From contig WLNG01000013.1 in NCBI GenBank assembly GCA_009699915.1, forward strand, positions 1 through 13,740: DNA of 13,740 nucleotides, given 5' to 3'. This document shows, one piece after another, positions 7,267-13,623 of the stretch. The DNA comes from Actinomycetota bacterium. GTDB taxonomy: Bacteria; Actinomycetota; Thermoleophilia; Solirubrobacterales; Solirubrobacteraceae. Position numbers and translations under genes: made by a program. Positions within the stretch are counted from its first letter, which is position 1. Each line of letters opens with the position of its first letter. The notes below the pieces were generated by a model that saw only the letters and a program-made list of their open reading frames with translations, was not told the origin of the DNA and did no database searches.

Positions 7267-8280
7267 CTACTTCACGACGATCGGGTTCACCGGCGACCCG
7301 AGCGCCCGCGGCAGGTTGAGCGGCGGCGCGATCAGCAGGAACTCCCAGCTCTCATCCTCGGCGCACGCGTCGGCCAGCTCGTCGAGGACCCACAGTTCTC
7401 CGATCGGCATGCCGAGGTCGACGATCAGGCGCTGATGGAGCGGGAACATCCTGGTCTGCGGCGTCTCTCCCGGGATCGCCTCGAAGGAGAAGTTGTCGGC
7501 GGCGGACGCCGCGACGCCGTGCCGGTGGTACCACTCGGTGCAGGCCAGCCCGGGACCCGGCGACGCCGAGAACCATTCGAGCCGGGCCGCGTCGCTCTCA
7601 AGCGTCCACCAGCGCTTCATCGAGCCCGTGCGCAGGAGGACGATGTCGCCCTCGCGCAGCTCGAGCCCCTGGGCCGCGGCGACCGCGTCGAGGAGGTCCG
7701 GCTCGAGGACCATCGTCGGCTCGAGCCACTCGACCTCGAGGTGGCGTGCGACGTCGAGCAGCACGCCCCGCCCGACGAAGCTGGCGTGGTGACGGCCCAT
7801 CGCCAGGACCTCGGCGCCCGCGCCGGTCGTCGCTCCCGCCCAGAAGCCGTTGTACATCGTGTGGTCGACGATCACGTGCGCGAGCGCATCCCAATGGGTC
7901 GTCCCGTGCGTCGACATGTCGAGGGCGTCGTCGGTGTAGACGAAGTTCGTCAGCCAGATCGGCGTGTCGCTGACGGCGTCGGTGCCGCTGACGGCGACGT
8001 AGTTCTTCGCCGGTGCGCGCGTCGGGTGACGCGGCGCCTCGCCGGAGATCGGCAGGGCGAGGGAGATCACCCGCCCGCGCCGCGGAAGCGACGTGGCGTA
8101 GCTCACCTGCTCCGGGCCGATCAGGTTCAGGGTCCCGAGCTGGTCGTCGGCCCCCCACCGTCCCCAGTTGTTGACGCCGTCCGGCGTGTACCCGCCGACG
8201 ACCTTCAGGTCATCGCCGACCGTGTACGTCGGCGGGGTCCAGCCCGATCCCGGGCCGCTGGCGTTCTCGCGAGGTGACAT
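7267..8280 (-). CDS. Cyclase-family metal-dependent hydrolase
   Basis: A 337-aa member of the cyclase family (kynurenine formamidase-like fold), whose members use divalent metal to hydrolyse amides, esters or lactones; others are annotated as polyketide cyclases. The metal signature is HGTTHWDALAH (125-135), with H125, H129, D131 and H135 as expected ligands. GDIVLLRTG (211-219) and AADNFSFEAIP (260-270) are further family-like segments. The long N-terminal part with NNWGRWGADDQLGTLNLI (37-54) is typical of the larger actinobacterial cyclase-family proteins rather than the roughly 210-aa kynurenine formamidases. It lies 21 nt downstream of the carboxymuconolactone-decarboxylase-like gene and has its own putative -10 in that gap. 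AGGGA directly touches the ATG, too close for a normal Shine-Dalgarno. Substrate unknown; ester or lactone hydrolysis after Baeyer-Villiger oxidation is an attractive but unproven role. Confidence 0.9.
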   Translation of the reverse strand: MSPRENASGPGSGWTPPTYTVGDDLKVVGGYTPDGVNNWGRWGADDQLGTLNLIGPEQVSYATSLPRRGRVISLALPISGEAPRHPTRAPAKNYVAVSGTDAVSDTPIWLTNFVYTDDALDMSTHGTTHWDALAHVIVDHTMYNGFWAGATTGAGAEVLAMGRHHASFVGRGVLLDVARHLEVEWLEPTMVLEPDLLDAVAAAQGLELREGDIVLLRTGSMKRWWTLESDAARLEWFSASPGPGLACTEWYHRHGVAASAADNFSFEAIPGETPQTRMFPLHQRLIVDLGMPIGELWVLDELADACAEDESWEFLLIAPPLNLPRALGSPVNPIVVK

Positions 8281-8286
8281 TCCCTG

Positions 8287-8292
8287 ACGCTA
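8287..8292 (-). promoter_or_regulatory. Putative -10 of a leaderless promoter (cyclase gene)
   Basis: On the minus strand TAGCGT (8292-8287) ends 6 nt before the ATG at 8280. It belongs to the 10-mer CGGTAGCGTC that also precedes the next gene upstream. A 5-bp inverted repeat, GGGTG/CACCC with a 3-nt centre (8295-8307), lies just upstream and covers the previous gene's stop codon. No -35 is evident. Confidence 0.4.
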
Positions 8293-8301
8293 CCGGGTGC
8301 G

Positions 8302-8844
8302 TCACCCCGACGGGAGCGCATCGAGCAGCGCCGTCCCCGCGGGCGGGTCCGGATCGACGCGGACGGTCGCGATGATCCGGGCGACCATCATGTACTGCCC
8401 GATCACGAGCAGCAGTTCGACGAGCTCGCGTGCACTCCAGCGCGCGGCGGCGGCCTCCCAGGTGGGGTCTGACACGCCGACGTCGCGCACGACCTCCTCG
8501 GTGAAGCGGACGATCAGCGCCTCGTCGCCGCTCAGCCCCGCGCCGCTGCGCGCGCCCTCGATCTGGGCGTCGGTCGCGCCGACCTGCCGGGCGATCACCT
8601 CGTGCTGGTCCCACTCGTAGTCCGCTCCGGGTGACAGCGCGGCGACGCGCAGAATCGCCAGCTCGCGCAGCACCGGGTCGAGGGCGAGGTCGTTGAGGAT
8701 GCCACCGGAGAAGCGCAGCCACGGACCGAAGACGTCCTGGGCGTGGGCGACGGTGCGCAGGACCGTCATCGGTGGGACGCCGCGAAGCTGCTCGGCGACG
8801 TGGGCGGGTGCGGTGTCGGGGTCGACGTACGGAAGGCGTGCCAT
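8302..8844 (-). CDS. Carboxymuconolactone decarboxylase-like (AhpD-fold) protein lacking cysteines
   Basis: A 180-aa all-helical protein. The core LRELAILRVAAL (59-70) followed by ADYEWDQHEVIARQVGAT (74-91) and later ELVELLLVIGQYMMVARII (140-158) is the pattern of the carboxymuconolactone decarboxylase family. AhpD proper has a redox CxxC with a downstream His. This protein has no cysteine at all and shows E77, W78 and H81 instead, so it is not a peroxidase of the AhpD type. The family includes gamma-carboxymuconolactone decarboxylase and many uncharacterised actinobacterial proteins, so the reaction is unknown. The open frame continues upstream through the SRPBCC gene in another frame, but the ATG at 8844 follows the SRPBCC stop by 23 nt and opens a normal N-terminus, MARLPYVDPD. 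No Shine-Dalgarno is seen; a TAGCGT element lies 7 nt upstream. Confidence 0.88.
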   Translation of the reverse strand: MARLPYVDPDTAPAHVAEQLRGVPPMTVLRTVAHAQDVFGPWLRFSGGILNDLALDPVLRELAILRVAALSPGADYEWDQHEVIARQVGATDAQIEGARSGAGLSGDEALIVRFTEEVVRDVGVSDPTWEAAAARWSARELVELLLVIGQYMMVARIIATVRVDPDPPAGTALLDALPSG

Positions 8845-8851
8845 GTACGCG

Positions 8852-8857
8852 ACGCTA
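8852..8857 (-). promoter_or_regulatory. Putative -10 of a leaderless promoter (CMD-like gene)
   Basis: On the minus strand TAGCGT (8857-8852) ends 7 nt before the ATG at 8844, inside a 23-nt intergenic gap. The surrounding CGGTAGCGTC is identical to that before the cyclase gene. No -35 hexamer stands out at the expected distance, which would lie inside the SRPBCC gene end. Confidence 0.4.
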
Positions 8858-8867
8858 CCGCGCCCGG

Positions 8868-9308
8868 TCAGGCGGGGGCGCCCAGGAAGTCCCGCAGGCC
8901 GGCGGCCGCCTTGTCGCCGATGCGCCCGAAGACGAGCCGCAGGCCGAGGTCGAGCGGGCGCATCGGCCCCTTCAGCCGCAGGTCGGCGTCGTAGGTCACG
9001 AGCGTCCCCCCGCCCGGGGCGGGATCGAAGGTGATCTCGTCGAGCGAGGTGACGCTCGCGTTCTCGGCCCGCAGCACCACGCGGCGCGGCGCCTCGTACG
9101 CGGTGATTTCGTACGTCAGTTCGACCTCGCGCCCCATGAACGCCGCGACGAGCTCGAAGCGCGAGCCCGCGCCGATCGGCTCGTCGCCGACGCGTGAGGC
9201 GCGCACGACCCCGGGGTCCCACTGCGCCGCGCTTGAGAAGTCGCTGAGCGCTGCGAAGCACTCCTCCTGCGTGCGCGGGCTTTCAATTGTCGTGCGGTAT
9301 CGGGCCAT
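8868..9308 (-). CDS. SRPBCC-family (START/polyketide cyclase-like) protein
   Basis: A 146-aa single-domain protein of the SRPBCC superfamily, a helix-grip fold with a large hydrophobic ligand cavity. It starts MARYRTTIESPRTQEECFAALSDF, the usual first strand followed by the helix carrying the F-x-x-x-D pattern. The segments AAQWDPGVV (27-35), ELTYEITAYEAPRRVVLRAE (63-82) and GGGTLVTYDADL (99-110) give the repeated strands, and the protein ends with a long helix containing FGRIGDKAAAGLRDFL (127-142). Members bind or transform lipids, polyketides or aromatic compounds; the ligand is not predictable. The start is supported by AGGAGG 6 nt upstream, inside the end of the SDR gene, and by the arrangement TGA-G-ATG with the SDR stop. 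The frame extends further upstream but would override this site. Tight coupling suggests co-function with the DHRS12-like SDR. Confidence 0.88.
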   Translation of the reverse strand: MARYRTTIESPRTQEECFAALSDFSSAAQWDPGVVRASRVGDEPIGAGSRFELVAAFMGREVELTYEITAYEAPRRVVLRAENASVTSLDEITFDPAPGGGTLVTYDADLRLKGPMRPLDLGLRLVFGRIGDKAAAGLRDFLGAPA

Positions 9309-9309
9309 C

Positions 9310-10269
9310 TCAGTCCTCCTGTGTCCAGCCAGAGAGCTCGCTGCACGCCTGCCAGAGGCGCTCGCGATCCTCCGGGGTCTCCTTCGTCCACGGTACGCGG
9401 TGCGTCGGGCGCGGCCTGCGGTCGTGCCAGAAGAGGCCGCTGCATGTCGCAGGCTCGTCCGCGGCACCGAGCCAAACGATCGTGTCGGCCCCCTCGGCCG
9501 CGCTGCGCAGCAGCGGGCGCGTGACTTTGTGGAAGGTGGGCAGCGAGCCGGCGATGCCGGGCGTGTCGGCCCAGCCGGGGTGCATCGCGTGCGCGACGAC
9601 GCCGGTGCCCGCGAGTCGCTGCGCCCAGAGCTCGGTGAGGATCACCTCGGCGCGCTTGGTGCGCGCGTAAACCACTGGGCCGTCGTACTCGCGGCGCTCG
9701 GTCTGCAGGTCGTCGATGTCGAGCGCACGCGTGTACATCCCGCCGGAGGAGACGGTGACGATCCGTGACGGAGCGCTCGCGCGCAGCAGCGGGAGCAGGA
9801 GGTTCGTCAGCAGGAACGGCCCGAGCACGTTCGTCGCGAAGGTCAGCTCGAGGCCCGCCGCCGTCTGCTGCCGCTCGGTCGGCAGCACGCCGGCGTTGTT
9901 GACGAGCACGTCGAGCCGCGGCTCGGTCGCGCGGAGGTGCTCGGCGCATGCCCGGACCGACGCCATGTCGCTCACGTCGCAGGCCACGACCGCCACGTCA
10001 GCGCCGGTCAGCGCCGCGATCCTCGCCCGCGTCGCCTCGCCGCGCGCAGCATCGCGCGCCGCGAGCAGCACGCGCGCGCCGAGGCCCGCGAAGCCCTCGG
10101 CTGCCGCCAGTCCCAGCCCGGCGGTCGCGCCGGTGATCAGGACGGTCTTCCCGTCCATGCGCGGCAGGGGCGCATCGCCCCACTGCGAATGCCGCAGGCG
10201 GTAGCCCACGTTCGTGTAGCCCGCCACGACCGTGCGGTCGAGGAGCGTGTCGAGGATCCGGCCGATCAT
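9310..10269 (-). CDS. Short-chain dehydrogenase/reductase, DHRS12-like
   Basis: A 319-aa NAD(P)-dependent oxidoreductase. The Rossmann signature is TGATAGLG (46-53), followed by CDVSD (97-101), NNAG (124-127), the catalytic Ser in VTVSSGG (171-177), and Tyr201/Lys205 in VYARTK. After this comes MHPGWADTPG (229-238), which with SSGGMYT, DLQTE, GADT and RRPRPTH closely follows the DHRS12-like SDR group. The N-terminal extension of about 35 residues with AGYTNVGYRLR is also shared by that group. Substrates of DHRS12-like enzymes are not established. The ATG at 10269 is 43 nt after the TSP3-gene stop; no clear Shine-Dalgarno is visible. The SRPBCC gene follows with a one-base gap, so both are probably translated from one mRNA, possibly including the TSP3 gene. 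Confidence 0.92.
   Translation of the reverse strand: MIGRILDTLLDRTVVAGYTNVGYRLRHSQWGDAPLPRMDGKTVLITGATAGLGLAAAEGFAGLGARVLLAARDAARGEATRARIAALTGADVAVVACDVSDMASVRACAEHLRATEPRLDVLVNNAGVLPTERQQTAAGLELTFATNVLGPFLLTNLLLPLLRASAPSRIVTVSSGGMYTRALDIDDLQTERREYDGPVVYARTKRAEVILTELWAQRLAGTGVVAHAMHPGWADTPGIAGSLPTFHKVTRPLLRSAAEGADTIVWLGAADEPATCSGLFWHDRRPRPTHRVPWTKETPEDRERLWQACSELSGWTQED
9315..9320 (-). promoter_or_regulatory. Shine-Dalgarno of the SRPBCC gene, inside the SDR gene
   Basis: The minus strand reads AGGAGG (9320-9315), 6 nt before the ATG at 9308 and just before the SDR stop at 9310-9312. This strong site decides the start and indicates translational coupling. Confidence 0.8.
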
Positions 10270-10280
10270 GCCCGAAGTAC

Positions 10281-10301
10281 GTCCCCCGCGGGCGGCGGGA
10301 C
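10281..10301 (-). terminator. GC-rich stem-loop between the TSP3-protein and SDR genes
   Basis: GTCCC (10281-10285) pairs with GGGAC (10297-10301); three further inner pairs form with a one-base bulge. It lies in the 43-nt gap after the TSP3-gene stop. There is no T tract on either side, so a terminator or processing role is uncertain. Confidence 0.25.
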
Positions 10302-10312
10302 GAAACGGCGCG

Positions 10313-11623
10313 TCAGCCCGTCACGGTGATCGGGCGCTCGATCACGCGCTGCGCGCCGCTGTTGTCGGTGAGGACGATGCGCAGCAGCACGTGGATCGTG
10401 CCGGACGTCCCCGTGAGCGCCTTCGCGGGCTTCACCTTGAAGGCGCGCATGCCGGTCCGCTGCTTCAGGCGCTGCCGGCCGAGGATGAGCGGATAGGTGC
10501 GTGAGACGGTCGCCCGGCCCTTCAACGAGCCGAGCAGCGTGATGTCCACCGCGCAGGGCTCGCCGCACCCCGCCTTCCCCTTCACGCCCTTGAGGAACGT
10601 CCTCCAGGAGGTCTTCTTCGCGATGCCGTTCGCCTTGCCCTGGAAGAGCACGCCGTCGCTCGGGTCGCAGGCGTCGCCGATGCCGTCACGATCGGTGTCC
10701 TTCTGGTTCGCGTTGGCGACGTTCGGACAGTTGTCGGCGAGCAGCCGCTTCCCGTCGCCGTCCGGGTCGGGGTTCGGCCAGTTGCGCAGCTGCGAGAGCT
10801 CGGTCGCGGTGAGGCCGGCGTAGATCTCCGCGGGCGCCGCGTCGAGCGCGGCCGCGTCGGCGAGCGCGGCGCTGATCCCGGCGGAGGAGCTGGGACGGAC
10901 GATCGCGACCTGCATGAACGCGGCCGTCTGCCCTGGCGCGAGCACGACACCGCTGTAGAACGCCGTCGGCGTCGAACCGGGTGAGGTGAACGGGGGAACC
11001 GTCGCGACGATGCCCGGGGATTCCAGCACCGCCGACGTGCGGGTCGTCACAGGGAGCGATGTCGCCGCATCCCAGAGCAGGCCGAGGACGCGCTCGCTGG
11101 CGCCGGGGATCGGATCGGCCGGAGCGCCCTGGTTGGCCAGCACTCCCCAGGAGTCGGCGCCGGAGAGCACGAGGTCACCGCTCGAACTGCCGCGCAGGAA
11201 CCCGGCGCCGCTCGACGCGTAGAACCCGAAGTCGAGCGGCTTGCTGTGTGCGGCGGTGTTGCGCACGAAGGTGATGAAGCGCGCGAACGCCGGGCCGTTC
11301 GACGGGACGTAGACCTTGCGCGACATGGAGAGGCCGATCGTGCCACCGCTCAGTGCGACCTCCGGGAAGACGAGCTGCCGTCCGCCGGCCTCCAGCGAGC
11401 AGGAGGTCGGCGTGTCGGGGCTGTAGGTGGCGAACAGGGAGAAGAAGTAGGACGCCGCCCCGTACGAGAACGTGGCCTCGCCGCTCGAGCTGCTCGTCCA
11501 GATGTTGCCGGCGGGATCGGTGAGCGTCGTTCCGGAGCAGTCGGTCGCCCCCGCACCGGCGGGCGCGAGCGCCGCGAGCGCCGCCGCCGTCACCATCGCC
11601 ACCACGAATCGCGTCCTGCGCAT
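10313..11623 (-). CDS. Secreted protein with a thrombospondin type 3 repeat
   Basis: A 436-aa exported protein of unknown function. It has a signal peptide (MRRTRFVV, hydrophobic 8-22, likely cleavage after AGA at about 26), a beta-rich N-terminal domain (about 27-270) without a motif I recognise, and a thrombospondin type 3-like calcium-binding segment at 285-320. The latter contains DPDGDGK, DNCPN and DTDRDGIGDACD, with the two cysteines and Asp-rich loops typical of the repeat. It ends in a basic beta-rich domain (about 322-436) with a close cysteine pair, C353 and C357. TSP3-type repeats often act as rigid calcium-stabilised spacers in exported bacterial proteins, so a surface role is likely. 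The ATG at 11623 is chosen because the signal peptide starts there and GGAGG stands 4 nt before it; the frame remains open upstream only as antisense to the divergent gene. It is the first gene of the minus-strand run. Confidence 0.85.
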   Translation of the reverse strand: MRRTRFVVAMVTAAALAALAPAGAGATDCSGTTLTDPAGNIWTSSSSGEATFSYGAASYFFSLFATYSPDTPTSCSLEAGGRQLVFPEVALSGGTIGLSMSRKVYVPSNGPAFARFITFVRNTAAHSKPLDFGFYASSGAGFLRGSSSGDLVLSGADSWGVLANQGAPADPIPGASERVLGLLWDAATSLPVTTRTSAVLESPGIVATVPPFTSPGSTPTAFYSGVVLAPGQTAAFMQVAIVRPSSSAGISAALADAAALDAAPAEIYAGLTATELSQLRNWPNPDPDGDGKRLLADNCPNVANANQKDTDRDGIGDACDPSDGVLFQGKANGIAKKTSWRTFLKGVKGKAGCGEPCAVDITLLGSLKGRATVSRTYPLILGRQRLKQRTGMRAFKVKPAKALTGTSGTIHVLLRIVLTDNSGAQRVIERPITVTG

Positions 11624-11625
11624 GA

Positions 11626-11632
11626 CCCCTCC
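11626..11632 (-). promoter_or_regulatory. Shine-Dalgarno of the TSP3-protein gene
   Basis: The minus strand reads GGAGGGG (11632-11626) just before the ATG at 11623. It fixes the start of the signal peptide and shows that this mRNA has a leader, unlike the divergent gene at 11705. Confidence 0.7.
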
Positions 11633-11691
11633 GGGATCGGTTCGCCGGGAGTCTCCCAGACGCAGGCCCTCCGCGCCAGCGGCGCATGGCA

Positions 11692-11697
11692 TAGGCT
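11692..11697 (+). promoter_or_regulatory. Putative -10 of a leaderless promoter (Fn3/Ig-like secreted protein)
   Basis: TAGGCT ends 7 nt before the ATG at 11705. No Shine-Dalgarno lies in the gap, and no clear -35 is seen. The 81-bp divergent region 11624-11704 must also hold the TSP3-gene promoter. Confidence 0.45.
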
Positions 11698-11704
11698 TCG
11701 CGCC

Positions 11705-13621
11705 ATGCGGTGCCATGGACGGAGGCTCGCACGGGCCCTCGCCGCCCTCGCGATCGCGGCCGCCGCATGTTCGGCGCCGGCCGGGGCTGCCGTGCTGAAG
11801 ACCGGCCCGCAGGTGCTGACCGCGCAGGGGAACTGCGCCTCCGAGGAGATCACGCCCGGCTATTCGCAGCAGGCGGCGGGCGTCGAGCCGAAGGTCGGCG
11901 ACGTCGTCTACCTCTCGGTGCGCGTGGACTTCATCGTGAGCTTCGACTGCGCCGCGGACTTCTTCTCCGTCCAGGTGACGCTTCCGCCGGGCGTGCAGCC
12001 GGCGACCGGCGGGTCGAACGTCCCGATCTGCCGCCGGTTCGGCTCGAACGCCCAGGGGCAGACGGTGTTCGACTCGCGCGCCGCGGCGAACTGCCCCGGC
12101 AGCGTCAGCTTCGACGCCGTCACCCGGCGGTTCGAGCTGCGCCCGAAGGCGAGTCCGGTGCTCCCGGACGTCGGAGGCCCCGCCGGCAGCTTCTGGTTCG
12201 TCGGGATCCGGGCGCCGCAGGAGAGCCAGGAGTACCCGAGCGTCCAGCTGCTGGTGCCGGTGACGGCGACGCAGACGATGACGAACCAGCCGGTGTCGTA
12301 TCTCGTCTGCGCGGTCGGGACGTCGTGCGTGATGGCGAGCGTCGGCATGACGGTGGGCGCGGCTCCGGCCGGCTCCACCACCGAGGTGTCTTTCCCGGAG
12401 GGCGTCGCGACCACCGCGGTCGGCGCCCGCATCCCCTTCGGCATCAACACCGGCGCGGCGACGCAGTACTACCTGAAGGTCGACGCAGCCACGAGTCCGA
12501 CCTTCGCGTCCGGGCACGCCTGCGCCGGGCTGCCGACGACCTTTGCGGCCCCGGGGTCGGTGCCCTTCCGGGGGCCGTTCAGCTCGGAGATCCAGTTCGG
12601 CGACCTGCAGCAGGGCGGCACCACCTGCTTCCTCGCGCCGCTCACCACCTACACGTACAAGGCCTGCACCGTGAACACCGGGACGCTCGCCGACCTTGCC
12701 TGCCGCGCCGGCACCCTCACCACCGGCGCGGTCAGCTCGACGCTGCGCAGCCCGGCGGACACCCCCGCCGACCGCCCCGACAGCACCCGGATGACGGTCC
12801 GCGGCCAGGTGCTTGGTGGACATCCGGCCGGCACGCTGCTGCTGCAGCGCCGAGCGAGCGGATCGAGCGCGGCGTTCACCAACATCTCGCTCGGCGCGCT
12901 CAGTCAGACGACGGCCGACGGCCCCGAGCTCGCGGCGGACCTCACCGGCCTCGCGGCGTGGTCGGTGCTGGAGATGCGTGCGTGCTACCAGGCGGGCTCG
13001 CTGATGTGCTCGACCTCCGCCGACGTCGTCGCCGGATACGCCGAGGCCACCGGCGCCGCGACCGCGGTCGGCGATCACACCGCCACGTTCGGCGGCTTCC
13101 CGTCGGCGCCGAGCCCGGCGGGGACGCTCACCTTCCGTGCGGGGACGAGCACGACGGCGGTCGCCGCGAAGCTCCCGGTCGTCGCGACGCGCAGCCTCAC
13201 GGCCGTCGCGGGCACCACCGCGACGCCGTTCTCCGCGACGGCGACCGGGCTGGACTCCGGCACCACCTACCGCTGGGCGGTCTGCTTCGACGTGCCGGCG
13301 ACCGCCGGAGTCGAGGACTGCTCGCAGGTGCGCACCTTCAAGACGACCGGCACGGCGCCGGACCGCGCCGCGCCGCGGATCCGCCTGACGGTGAAGGGCA
13401 CGCCGCGCCGCGGGCGACGCGTGACGCTGAAGGTGCGGGCGACCGACCCGAGCGGCGTGCGGAGGGTCACGATCAAGGTCGGCTCGGCGAAGGCGAGGAC
13501 CGGCGCCACGCAGCGCGTGCGTCTTCCCCGCCGCGGGACGACGGTGAAGGTCGTCGTCAAGGCGACCGACCGCGCCGGGAATACAGGAACGCTGGCGAAG
13601 ACGCTGAAACTCCGTCCGTGA
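11705..13621 (+). CDS. Large secreted multi-domain protein with Fn3/Ig-like modules
   Basis: A 638-aa exported protein of unknown function. It has a basic start MRCHGRRLAR, a hydrophobic segment 10-21 and a probable signal peptidase I site after AGA (about 28). AAAC at 19-22 is a poor lipobox without Leu at -3, so lipoprotein status is unlikely. The N-terminal domain (about 30-215) is beta-rich and unassigned. Fibronectin type III-like modules follow (about 216-343, 344-445, 446-550), recognisable from GLDSGTTYRWAVCF and TTYTYKAC. The last domain (about 555-638) is Ig-like, with RRVTLKVRATDPSGV and VVVKATDRAGNTG. Four Cys-Cys hairpins recur at the ends of the modules: 202/208, 321/333, 427/435 and 527/539. 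The ATG at 11705 is the first that gives a signal peptide. A promoter-like TAGGCT lies 7 nt before it. An SDR gene starts 2 nt after its stop. Confidence 0.85.
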   Translation: MRCHGRRLARALAALAIAAAACSAPAGAAVLKTGPQVLTAQGNCASEEITPGYSQQAAGVEPKVGDVVYLSVRVDFIVSFDCAADFFSVQVTLPPGVQPATGGSNVPICRRFGSNAQGQTVFDSRAAANCPGSVSFDAVTRRFELRPKASPVLPDVGGPAGSFWFVGIRAPQESQEYPSVQLLVPVTATQTMTNQPVSYLVCAVGTSCVMASVGMTVGAAPAGSTTEVSFPEGVATTAVGARIPFGINTGAATQYYLKVDAATSPTFASGHACAGLPTTFAAPGSVPFRGPFSSEIQFGDLQQGGTTCFLAPLTTYTYKACTVNTGTLADLACRAGTLTTGAVSSTLRSPADTPADRPDSTRMTVRGQVLGGHPAGTLLLQRRASGSSAAFTNISLGALSQTTADGPELAADLTGLAAWSVLEMRACYQAGSLMCSTSADVVAGYAEATGAATAVGDHTATFGGFPSAPSPAGTLTFRAGTSTTAVAAKLPVVATRSLTAVAGTTATPFSATATGLDSGTTYRWAVCFDVPATAGVEDCSQVRTFKTTGTAPDRAAPRIRLTVKGTPRRGRRVTLKVRATDPSGVRRVTIKVGSAKARTGATQRVRLPRRGTTVKVVVKATDRAGNTGTLAKTLKLRP

Positions 13622-13623
13622 CG

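Noticed and set aside
11756..11770. Lipobox in the 638-aa secreted protein (AAAC, residues 19-22)
   Set aside because: Position -3 is Ala rather than Leu/Val/Ile, and a good signal peptidase I site follows at about residue 28.
11624..13078. Upstream continuation of the TSP3-protein frame across the divergent gene
   Set aside because: It is antisense to a well-supported secreted protein, and the signal peptide with its Shine-Dalgarno marks the real start at 11623.
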